Of a stretch of 12,571 nt of DNA, positions 6,289 through 12,571 are shown piece after piece. A program made the translations under genes and the position numbers. Within the stretch, counting starts at the first letter, position 1. The number at the start of each line of letters is the position of its first letter. Source of the stretch: Dehalococcoidia bacterium (GTDB lineage Bacteria; Chloroflexota; Dehalococcoidia; UBA2979); assembly GCA_004297315.1 (NCBI GenBank), contig SCTU01000037.1, positions 1 to 12,571 on the forward strand, in the 5' to 3' direction. A model generated the notes under the pieces. The model saw nothing but the letters and a program-made list of their open reading frames with translations. It was not told the DNA's origin and did no database searches.

Positions 6289-6307
6289 CTTGAGTGATTT
6301 ACTCAAG
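6289..6307. promoter_or_regulatory. Rrf2/IscR-type operator palindrome
   Basis: CTTGAGT (6289-6295) and ACTCAAG (6301-6307) form a perfect inverted repeat around GATTT. The arrangement fits the IscR type-1 box (YYGACT, five-base RwwwY centre, AGTCRR) with GACT changed to GAGT. It lies 42 bp before the rrf2-family start, in an AT-richer island. TTGAGT (6290-6295) could also serve as the -35, so binding would block transcription: likely autoregulation and control of the sulfur operon. Confidence 0.65.
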
Positions 6308-6348
6308 ATCACAGGTTTGAGATTCGAGTTGGGTCTGGCGGGGTTCGA

Positions 6349-6795
6349 ATGCTGCTCAGTACAAAGGGCGACTACGGCGTCCGCGCCATGATCGACCTCG
6401 CGAAACACGCGGGGGAAGGCCCCGTGCAGCGCTCGGAGATTGCCCGACGACGCCAGATTCCCGAGTCGTACCTCGACCATCTCCTGGCGCAGTTGCGGCG
6501 GGCGGGGTACGTCCGGAGCACGCGCGGCCCCAGCGGCGGGCACGAACTAGCGAAACCGGCCGGGGACATCTCGCTGCTCGGCCTGCTCGAGGCGCTTGAA
6601 GGTTCGCTGGCCCCGCTTGGCTGTCTTGAGCCGGCTGCGGGTGACGAGGCGAGCGAGGCAATCTGCGGGCAGAATTGGGTGTGGCAGGAAATTTACGACT
6701 CGATGCGAGCTCGGCTGGCCTCGGTGTCGTTGGCGGAACTGGTGGAGCACGAACGCGAGCACGAGCGCCAGGCCGTCATCACCTACAACATCTAG
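6349..6795 (+). CDS. Rrf2-family transcriptional regulator (IscR/CymR-like)
   Basis: 148-aa winged-helix regulator with the classic Rrf2 start MLLSTKGDYGVRAMIDLA, a helix-turn-helix around QRSEIARRRQIPESYLDHLL (27-46), and the wing VRSTRGPSGGHELA (55-68). The sensor region has only two cysteines, C92 (PLGCLEP) and C106 (EAICGQNW), against three in E. coli IscR, so it may bind an Fe-S cluster with another ligand, form a disulfide, or act cluster-free like CymR, the cysteine-metabolism regulator of firmicutes. The gene lies 22 bp before the cysteine synthase gene and heads the sulfur-gene run. Family certain; effector not determinable. Confidence 0.93.
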   Translation: MLLSTKGDYGVRAMIDLAKHAGEGPVQRSEIARRRQIPESYLDHLLAQLRRAGYVRSTRGPSGGHELAKPAGDISLLGLLEALEGSLAPLGCLEPAAGDEASEAICGQNWVWQEIYDSMRARLASVSLAELVEHEREHERQAVITYNI

Positions 6796-6817
6796 GCCTG
6801 AACGCTGAGGACGAGGA

Positions 6818-7783
<966 letters not shown>

Positions 7784-7807
7784 CAGGCTGTGGACGAGGT
7801 GATCGAG

Positions 7808-8101
7808 ATGGGTGTCTCCGTCTACATTCCCTCGCCGTTCCGGCGGCTCACGGCCCAGCACAGTTACGTGGACGTGGAAGGTTCGACGGTGGGGGAAGTG
7901 CTCGACGCGCTGGAGCGGCAGTATCCCGGCTTCGGCGACCTGGTGTACGACCGCAACCGGAAGGTGCCCGCGCACATCAACATCTATCTGAACAACCAGG
8001 AAATCCACGATCTGGACGGTGTGGCAACGAAAGTTTCGGACGGCGACCAGGTTGCCGTGATCCCCGCACTGGCAGGCGGGGCAGTTGGGGGGGACAGGTG
8101 A
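7808..8101 (+). CDS. MoaD/ThiS-family sulfur carrier 2, ends GGAVGGDR
   Basis: 97-aa beta-grasp carrier, divergent from the other two: starts MGVSVYIPSPFRRL, has HINIYLNNQEIHDLDG in place of the RRFVNxY segment, then GDQVAVIPALAGG. Six residues (AVGGDR) follow the Gly-Gly, which must presumably be cut before adenylation. ATG 7808 is preferred because GAGGTGA (7796-7802) sits 5 nt upstream; a GTG at 7790 would add six residues. The stop TGA is embedded in the next gene's GTG start (GTGA, 8098-8101), and the G-rich codons of the tail double as that gene's SD. Its tight coupling to the E1 gene suggests the E1 evolved with this carrier. Partner PLP enzyme probably the adjacent CysK-like protein. 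Confidence 0.9.
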   Translation: MGVSVYIPSPFRRLTAQHSYVDVEGSTVGEVLDALERQYPGFGDLVYDRNRKVPAHINIYLNNQEIHDLDGVATKVSDGDQVAVIPALAGGAVGGDR

Positions 8102-8958
8102 GCGACCAGACGACGACCCGCTCGGAGGCGATGACCCCGGACGAGGTCATGCGCTATTCGCGGCACATCATCATGGGGCAGGTCGGGCCGCAGGGTCAGC
8201 GGAAGCTGCGCGCCGCGAAGGTGCTCGTGATCGGGGCGGGCGGCCTCGGCGGGCCGGTCGCGCTCTACCTCGCGCTGGCAGGCGTGGGCACGGTCGGCAT
8301 CGTCGAGTTCGACACGGTCGACCTCTCGAACCTGCAGCGGCAGATCCTGCACCAGACGCCGGACGTGGGGAAGCCGAAGTTGCAGTCGGCGACGGAGAAG
8401 TTGGCGGCGTACAACCCGCACGTGAAGGTCGTCGGCCACAACATGCCGATCACCTCGGACAACGCGATGGAGATCATCAGCCAGTACGACATCGTCGTGA
8501 ACGGGGCCGACAACTTCGCCACGCGGTATCTGGTGAACGACGCCTGCTACCTGGCGGGCAAGACGCTGGTGGACGGCGCGATCCTGCTCTTCGACGGCCA
8601 GGCGACGGTCTACGAGCCCGGCAAGGGCTGCTATCGCTGCCTCTACCCGGATCCCCCGCCGCCGGGCCTCGTCCCGTCGTGCGCAGAGGCGGGCGTGCTG
8701 GGCGCGATCACGGGGATCGTCGGCTCGATCCAGGCGACCGAGGTGTTCAAGAAGATCCTCGGCGTGGGGAACCCGCTGACCAACCGGCTGCTGCTGGTGG
8801 ACGCACTGACTATGGAGTTCCGCACGATGAAGGTCCGCCGCGACCCGAAGTGCCCGCTCTGCGGTGACAACCCGACGGTGAAGGAATTGATCGACTACGA
8901 CCAGTTCTGCGGCACGCCGCCGCTGGTAGTGGCGGGCGTCGCTGCGGGCGCGCACTAG
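8098..8958 (+). CDS. ThiF/MoeB/HesA-family E1-like adenylyltransferase
   Basis: 286-aa ATP-dependent activating enzyme that adenylates carrier C-termini for sulfur transfer. MRYSRHIIMGQVGPQGQ leads into VLVIGAGGLGG (43-52), the nucleotide loop; DTVDLSNLQRQILH (72-85) holds the catalytic Arg region; NGADNF (135-140) has the Mg/ATP Asp. CYRC (C178, C181) and CPLC (C252, C255) form the structural zinc site; C195 in PSCAEAGVLG is the MoeB-type conserved Cys. It ends without the C-terminal rhodanese domain found in MoeZ/MOCS3, and a separate rhodanese is encoded at 10299. GTG 8098 overlaps the carrier stop; ATG 8131 is an alternative but has its SD too close. Being the only E1 here, it probably serves all three carriers. 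Confidence 0.94.
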   Translation: MSDQTTTRSEAMTPDEVMRYSRHIIMGQVGPQGQRKLRAAKVLVIGAGGLGGPVALYLALAGVGTVGIVEFDTVDLSNLQRQILHQTPDVGKPKLQSATEKLAAYNPHVKVVGHNMPITSDNAMEIISQYDIVVNGADNFATRYLVNDACYLAGKTLVDGAILLFDGQATVYEPGKGCYRCLYPDPPPPGLVPSCAEAGVLGAITGIVGSIQATEVFKKILGVGNPLTNRLLLVDALTMEFRTMKVRRDPKCPLCGDNPTVKELIDYDQFCGTPPLVVAGVAAGAH

Positions 8959-8988
8959 GCGTCCGCCTGTTTTCGCGCGGGCCGGCCC

Positions 8989-9009
8989 TCGACGCCGGCG
9001 CCGCGTCGA
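8989..9009 (+). other. Intergenic hairpin between E1 and carrier 3
   Basis: TCGACGC (8989-8995) pairs perfectly with GCGTCGA (9003-9009) around a 7-nt loop. No T-run follows and the carrier SD is 9 nt downstream. It may mark an mRNA processing or stability site within the operon, or an attenuator; it may also be chance in GC-rich DNA. Confidence 0.3.
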
Positions 9010-9031
9010 CGGTGATGGGAAGGAATGACCG

Positions 9032-9310
9032 ATGCCGGTGACCGTGAACGTCACCTCCGTGATCCAGAAGGTGGTCAACGGCCAGCGGGCCTTTCCGGCC
9101 GAGGGCGGGACGCTTGGTGCCCTGATCGAGAACATCGAGCGTGCCTACCCCGGTTTCGCCGGACAGATCATGGACGAGAACGGCAACATCCGTCGTTTCG
9201 TCAACGTGTATCTGAACGACGAGGACGTGCGTTACCTCGGCGGGAAGGCCACCCCGCTCAAGGACGGCGACACCGTCTCGTTCCTCCCGGCGCTTGCGGG
9301 CGGCTCTTAG
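9032..9310 (+). CDS. cysO: MoaD/ThiS-family sulfur carrier 3 (CysO-like), ends GGS
   Basis: 92-aa carrier beginning MPVTVNVTSVIQ, with RRFVNVYLNDEDVRY (about 54-68), the block most like mycobacterial CysO, then GDTVSFLPALAGGS. The terminal Ser hides the Gly-Gly. SD GGAAGGA (9018-9024) is 7 nt before ATG 9032. It lies 15 bp before cysM, the same pairing as CysO-CysM in mycobacteria, where CysO thiocarboxylate reacts with the O-phosphoserine-derived aminoacrylate on CysM to give a CysO-cysteine adduct that the JAMM peptidase Mec hydrolyses. All partners of that pathway are present in this run, so the assignment to cysteine synthesis is the most secure of the three carriers. Confidence 0.93.
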   Translation: MPVTVNVTSVIQKVVNGQRAFPAEGGTLGALIENIERAYPGFAGQIMDENGNIRRFVNVYLNDEDVRYLGGKATPLKDGDTVSFLPALAGGS

Positions 9311-9325
9311 CCCTCGGAGGCCTCG

Positions 9326-10261
9326 ATGCTGTACGCGGGGCTGCTAGATCTGATCGGCAACACGCCGCTGGTGGACATCTCCGCGATGTCGCCGAACCCG
9401 CGCGTCTCGATCTACGCGAAGCTGGAGGGGCAAAACCCCACCGGCTCCGTGAAAGACCGGATCGCGAAGTTCATGGTCGAGGACGCCGAGCGCGCGGGAC
9501 GGCTGAAGCCCGGCCAGACGATCCTCGAACCCACCTCCGGCAATACCGGCATCGCGCTCGCGATGATTGGGCGGCTGAAGGGCCACCCCGTGAAGGTGGT
9601 CATGCCCGACGCCGTCTCGGAGGAGCGCGTCCAGATCCTCGAGGCGTTCGGGGCGGAGATCATCTACTCCGAGGGCGCGCTGGGCACCAACGGCTCCGTG
9701 CAGAAGGCGCTGGAGGTGCAGGCGGAACATCCAGACTGGTTCATGCCATTCCAGTACGAGAACCCGGAGAACCCGCGCGCGCACTACGAGACGACCGGGC
9801 CTGAGATCATCCGCGACCTGCCAGACCTGGACGTCTTCGTGGCAGGCCTCGGCACCGGCGGCACGCTGACCGGCGTCGGGCGGCGGCTGAAGGAGTACAA
9901 CCCCGCGATCCGCGTGATCGCCGCCGCCCCGCACCCGGGCGACATGGTGCAGGGCCTGAGAGCGCTGGAGGACGGCTACATCCCGCCGGTCTTCGACGAC
10001 CGCGTCCTGGACGGGCGGATCGTGGTCGACTCCGCGACCTCGTTCCGGACGACGCGAGAGTTGACGCGGCGCACTGGGGTGTTCTCCGGCGTTTCGGGCG
10101 GTGCGGCTGTCCGGGCCGCGCAGCGCACGGCGGAGCGAATGGAGTCCGGCAAAGTCGTCTGCTTGCTCGCGGACGCGGGCTGGAAATACCTGTCGAGCGG
10201 CCTTTGGAGTCGTGATTACGACGACATCCGTGAGGGCGTGGAAGTGAAGATGTGGTGGTGA
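9326..10261 (+). CDS. cysM: CysM: carrier-dependent cysteine synthase (O-phosphoserine type)
   Basis: 311-aa PLP enzyme. IGNTPLVDI at the start, PLP Lys in PTGSVKDRIAKFM (about K46), EPTSGNTGIALAM, GLGTGGTLTGVG, then GLRALEDGYIPPVFD and LLADAGWKYLSSG. The last two match the mycobacterial CysM segments GLRNMDEGFVPELYD and VVADAGWKYLSTG as I recall them. The Arg in GLR corresponds to the residue that binds the O-phosphoserine phosphate, and the aromatic C-terminus (MWW) resembles the CysM tail that closes over the active site. It therefore probably takes O-phosphoserine and CysO thiocarboxylate. GGAGG (9316-9320) precedes ATG 9326. Adjacent to carrier 3. Confidence 0.93.
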   Translation: MLYAGLLDLIGNTPLVDISAMSPNPRVSIYAKLEGQNPTGSVKDRIAKFMVEDAERAGRLKPGQTILEPTSGNTGIALAMIGRLKGHPVKVVMPDAVSEERVQILEAFGAEIIYSEGALGTNGSVQKALEVQAEHPDWFMPFQYENPENPRAHYETTGPEIIRDLPDLDVFVAGLGTGGTLTGVGRRLKEYNPAIRVIAAAPHPGDMVQGLRALEDGYIPPVFDDRVLDGRIVVDSATSFRTTRELTRRTGVFSGVSGGAAVRAAQRTAERMESGKVVCLLADAGWKYLSSGLWSRDYDDIREGVEVKMWW

Positions 10262-10298
10262 CCATCCGGTCAGGGTGATCACCTGAGGAGACTAGAAA

Positions 10299-11120
10299 AT
10301 GGTCGACAAGTTGGTCACGGTGGACTGGGTAGCGCAGCACAGGTCCGACCCCGACGTGCGTCTCGTCGAGGTCGACGTGGACACGGAGGCCTACAAGGAA
10401 GGCCACATCGAAGGCGCGGTGGCGTGGAACTGGACGACGCAGCTCCAGGATCCGGTGCGCCGGACGATCATCGACCAGGCCGCCATGGAAGCGCTCTTCG
10501 CGAAGTCCGGGATCACGCCGGAAACCCACGTGGTCCTCTACGGCGACAACAACAACTGGTTCGCCGCCTATGCGCTCTGGCTGGTCGAGATGTACGGGCA
10601 TTCGAAGGTGTCGCTGATGGACGGCGGCCGCGTGAAGTGGCTCGCAGACAAGCGTCCGATGACCACCGCCGAGCCGCATGTCACGCCCTCGACGGTCAAG
10701 TTGAAGGCGCCCAACCCGGCGATCCGCGCGAGGCGTGACGAGGTGCTCGCCGCGCTGTCTCGGGACACGCAACTCGTGGACGTCCGGTCGCCGGCCGAGT
10801 TCTCCGGCGAGATCATCGCGCCTCCGGGCATGACCGAGACGGCGCAACGCGGGGGACACATCCCCGGCGCCAAGAACATCCCGTGGGCGCGCGCCGTGAA
10901 CGAGGACGGCACGTTCCGCTCGAAAGAGGAGCTGCAGGCGCTCTATGGCGGGCAGGGGCTGAGGGCTGACGAGCCGACGATCGCCTACTGCCGGATCGGT
11001 GAGCGCTCCAGCCACACGTGGTTCGTCCTGAAGTACATCTTGGGCTTCGACGACGTGAAGAACTACGACGGTTCATGGACCGAGTGGGGCTCGATGGTGG
11101 ACGTGCCGATCGAGCGGTAG
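10299..11120 (+). CDS. Two-domain rhodanese (thiosulfate/3-mercaptopyruvate sulfurtransferase)
   Basis: 273 aa with tandem rhodanese domains. The N-terminal one (about 5-125) has YGDNNNWFAA (81-90), Asp83 standing where a catalytic Cys would be, so it is structural. The C-terminal one (about 140-270) has VDVRSPAEFSG (160-170), GHIPGAKNIPW (186-196) and the active loop C231-RIGERS. CRxGxR-type loops fit thiosulfate sulfurtransferase of the CysA/SseA group. It forms a Cys persulfide and can hand sulfur to E1-carrier adenylates. With the E1 here lacking its own rhodanese domain, this protein is the likely sulfur donor. SD GAGGAG (10285-10290), 8 nt from ATG 10299. Confidence 0.93.
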   Translation: MVDKLVTVDWVAQHRSDPDVRLVEVDVDTEAYKEGHIEGAVAWNWTTQLQDPVRRTIIDQAAMEALFAKSGITPETHVVLYGDNNNWFAAYALWLVEMYGHSKVSLMDGGRVKWLADKRPMTTAEPHVTPSTVKLKAPNPAIRARRDEVLAALSRDTQLVDVRSPAEFSGEIIAPPGMTETAQRGGHIPGAKNIPWARAVNEDGTFRSKEELQALYGGQGLRADEPTIAYCRIGERSSHTWFVLKYILGFDDVKNYDGSWTEWGSMVDVPIER

Positions 11121-11144
11121 GCCGGGGCGGAGGACCGCGCGACG

Positions 11145-11540
11145 ATGGCGGGCGATGCCGACGTGCTCCAGCGGGCGCTGCTTCGCCGCGCCCTCGCCTC
11201 TGGCGACGGGCTGCTGGTCCCGCTGCGCTTCCGCGCGGCGGTGGTCGCAAAGTACCGTGCGGTCGAGGGTGCGCGGGTGGTCCGCACCCGCACCGTCGGC
11301 CGGGTCGCGCTCCCTGGCCGCTGGTCGCTCGACATGGGGATCGTGGACGGTGAGGGCGTCGCGGCGGAGGATGCGGAGGTCCAGGTGACGCTGGGTGACC
11401 TGATCCAGCGGCTGCCCGAGTCTGAGCGCGAGCACTGGATCGCCCATCTCGTGACGGGGCCGGCGAGCGCGAACTTCCTGCAAATGAGGATGGCCGCCAA
11501 CGCCTGCATCGACGACGGGGAGACGGTCCCCTGGGAGTAG
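11145..11540 (+). CDS. Conserved-looking protein of unknown function, 131 aa
   Basis: I do not recognise this family. The protein is soluble and mixed alpha/beta: an N-terminal helix (DADVLQRALLRRALASGDG), two basic strands (LLVPLRFRAAVVAKY, ARVVRTRTVGRVALPG), an acidic stretch (DGEGVAAEDAEVQVT), and a C-terminal helical part with one Cys in MAANACIDDGETVPWE. No catalytic motif stands out. It lies 24 bp after the rhodanese and 31 bp before the JAMM peptidase, in line with the operon, with typical codon use, so it is likely a real member. ATG 11145 has a GGAGG (11129-11133) at a rather long 11-nt spacing. An accessory or regulatory role in carrier chemistry is possible but unsupported. Confidence 0.75.
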   Translation: MAGDADVLQRALLRRALASGDGLLVPLRFRAAVVAKYRAVEGARVVRTRTVGRVALPGRWSLDMGIVDGEGVAAEDAEVQVTLGDLIQRLPESEREHWIAHLVTGPASANFLQMRMAANACIDDGETVPWE

Positions 11541-11571
11541 CCGCGCCGCGCTTCTGACTGGAGCCTCGCCC

Positions 11572-12003
11572 GTGCCTCGAATCCCCCGCACGATCGTCGA
11601 CGAGATGATCGCCCACGCCCGCGAAGACCTGCCGAACGAGGCGTGCGGGATGGTTCACGCGCGCGACGGCAGCCCCGTCGGCGTCCACCGCGTGAAGAAC
11701 GACGCAGCGAGCCCCTACCGCTATGAAATGAACCCGCTCCAGATGATGAAACTCGAGGGGCGGCGCGACCACGAGGGCGAGAAGCTTTTCGCGATCTACC
11801 ACTCGCACGTCGCCTCGCCTGCGCGGCCTTCGCCAACCGACGTGAGGATGGCGTTCTTTCCGCCCGGCGAGATGGAGCAAGAGCCGGCGTACCCCGGGAC
11901 GATGTATATCCTTGTCTCGCTCGCCTCGGAGCCGCCCGACGTGCGCGCCTTCTGGGTCCGGCGCGGCGGCGAGGTCGTCGAAGAGCCGATCGAAGTCATC
12001 TAG
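11572..12003 (+). CDS. JAMM/MPN+ metallopeptidase (Mec-like, M67 family)
   Basis: 143-aa single-domain zinc isopeptidase. The JAMM signature is complete: E23 in LPNEACGM, then H77-S-H79 with seven residues to S87 and D90 (HSHVASPARPSPTD). The length is close to mycobacterial Mec, which hydrolyses CysO-cysteine to release cysteine. Related enzymes (HcyD of Wolinella, QbsD of Pseudomonas) also cut extra residues off carrier C-termini to expose Gly-Gly. Because all three carriers here have such extra residues, this enzyme probably does both jobs. GTG 11572, with TGGAG (11559-11563) 8 nt upstream. It is the only peptidase of this type in the window. Confidence 0.94.
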   Translation: MPRIPRTIVDEMIAHAREDLPNEACGMVHARDGSPVGVHRVKNDAASPYRYEMNPLQMMKLEGRRDHEGEKLFAIYHSHVASPARPSPTDVRMAFFPPGEMEQEPAYPGTMYILVSLASEPPDVRAFWVRRGGEVVEEPIEVI

Positions 12004-12026
12004 TGTTCGGCTGGCTCTGGAAGCCC

Positions 12027-12571
12027 ATGGACCCCACCTCACCCGTCGACACCGGTCCGCACCCGTCCGCGATGACCATTGGGAAGACGCGCTTCGTCTG
12101 GGGCGGGCGCACCTTCGTGATGGGTGTCGTGAACGCGACCCCCGACTCGTTCTCCGGCGACGGGATCGTCGACCCGGCGGCTGCGGCGCGCCTCGCCGAG
12201 GCGATGGTGGAGGCGGGCGCGGACATCCTCGACGTCGGCGCGGAGTCGACACGGCCCGACTTCCCGCCGGTGGACGCAGACGAAGAGTGGCACCGGCTGT
12301 CGCTCGTCCTTCCAGCGATTAGGCGTGCCGTGAAGAACACGCCGATCACCGTGGACACGAGCAAGGCCTCCGTCGCCGAACGTGCGCTCAAGGTTGGCGC
12401 CGACGCGGTGAACGACGTCACGGGGTTCCTCGGCGACCCCGACATGGCGGCCGTCGTGGCGCGGGCTGGCGTCCCGGCGATCGCGATGCACAACCAGCGT
12501 GGCCACGAGTTTGGCGGCGACGTGATCGAGGACATCCGCAACGGGCTGCGCCGCTCGATCGCGGTGGCGGA
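12027..12571 (+). CDS. folP: Dihydropteroate synthase, N-terminal part (runs off window)
   Basis: 181 complete codons of a TIM-barrel folate enzyme that condenses dihydropterin pyrophosphate with p-aminobenzoate. Motifs: MGVVNATPDSFSGDG (loop 1), DVGAESTRP (pterin-binding region), ITVDTSKASVAERAL, AVNDVTGF and PAIAMHNQ. The start is uncertain: GTG 12003 overlaps the JAMM stop by one base, ATG 12027 has TGGAAG just upstream, and ATG 12072 lies close to the conserved core without an SD. I chose 12027. It continues the co-directional run; linkage to one-carbon metabolism may be only operonic. The C-terminal substrate-binding part is outside the window. Confidence 0.93.
   Translation, partial: MDPTSPVDTGPHPSAMTIGKTRFVWGGRTFVMGVVNATPDSFSGDGIVDPAAAARLAEAMVEAGADILDVGAESTRPDFPPVDADEEWHRLSLVLPAIRRAVKNTPITVDTSKASVAERALKVGADAVNDVTGFLGDPDMAAVVARAGVPAIAMHNQRGHEFGGDVIEDIRNGLRRSIAVA

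Noticed and set aside
10274..10283. Perfect 10-bp palindrome GGTGATCACC between cysM and rhodanese
   Set aside because: It is short, has no second copy that I found in the window, and could be chance; no regulator can be assigned.
9807..12252. Minus-strand frames opposite cysM, rhodanese, JAMM and folP
   Set aside because: Shadow frames: Arg/Pro/Ser-rich, no recognisable domains, fully overlapped by four motif-bearing + strand genes.

Overview
The window is high-GC bacterial DNA, densely coded almost entirely on the + strand, with frequent GTG starts, short gaps and Shine-Dalgarno sites. Two riboswitch classes (SAM-I and cyclic di-AMP), an Rrf2 regulator and CysM/sulfur-carrier genes together suggest a Chloroflexota-like organism. 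An actinobacterium-like origin is not excluded, and the assignment is inference.

Layout. 1-368: 3' end of an M23 peptidase. 439-1594: lgt and a small glutaredoxin-like protein. 1595-1939: a leader with a good promoter, an unmistakable SAM-I riboswitch and a GC hairpin. 1940-4281: a threonine-synthase homologue, a stand-alone NIL-domain protein, a CysO/MoaD-like sulfur carrier and a small membrane protein. 4278-4769 (minus): a DinB-family protein. 4770-5129: a leader with a promoter and a cyclic di-AMP (ydaO-type) riboswitch, followed by a GT4 glycosyltransferase (5130-6248). 6289-6307: an IscR-type palindrome in front of an Rrf2 regulator. The regulator heads a run of sulfur genes: CysK-like synthase, second carrier, ThiF/MoeB-like E1, third carrier, CysM, two-domain rhodanese, unknown 131-aa protein, JAMM metallopeptidase, and the start of folP, which is cut by the window end.

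How the genes work together. The set forms a nearly complete protein-thiocarboxylate pathway for sulfur amino acids. A sulfur source (the rhodanese, or sulfide) supplies sulfur. The E1 adenylates a carrier C-terminus. The thiocarboxylate is used by a PLP enzyme, and the JAMM peptidase trims the carrier and releases the amino acid. There are three carriers and three fold-type II PLP enzymes but one E1, one rhodanese and one JAMM. The PLP enzyme under the SAM-I riboswitch is a threonine-synthase homologue. I read it as a homocysteine synthase that probably uses O-phosphohomoserine, so a methionine branch and a cysteine branch would share one activation apparatus. All three carriers end with residues beyond the Gly-Gly (A, S, or AVGGDR), so each appears to need proteolytic maturation.
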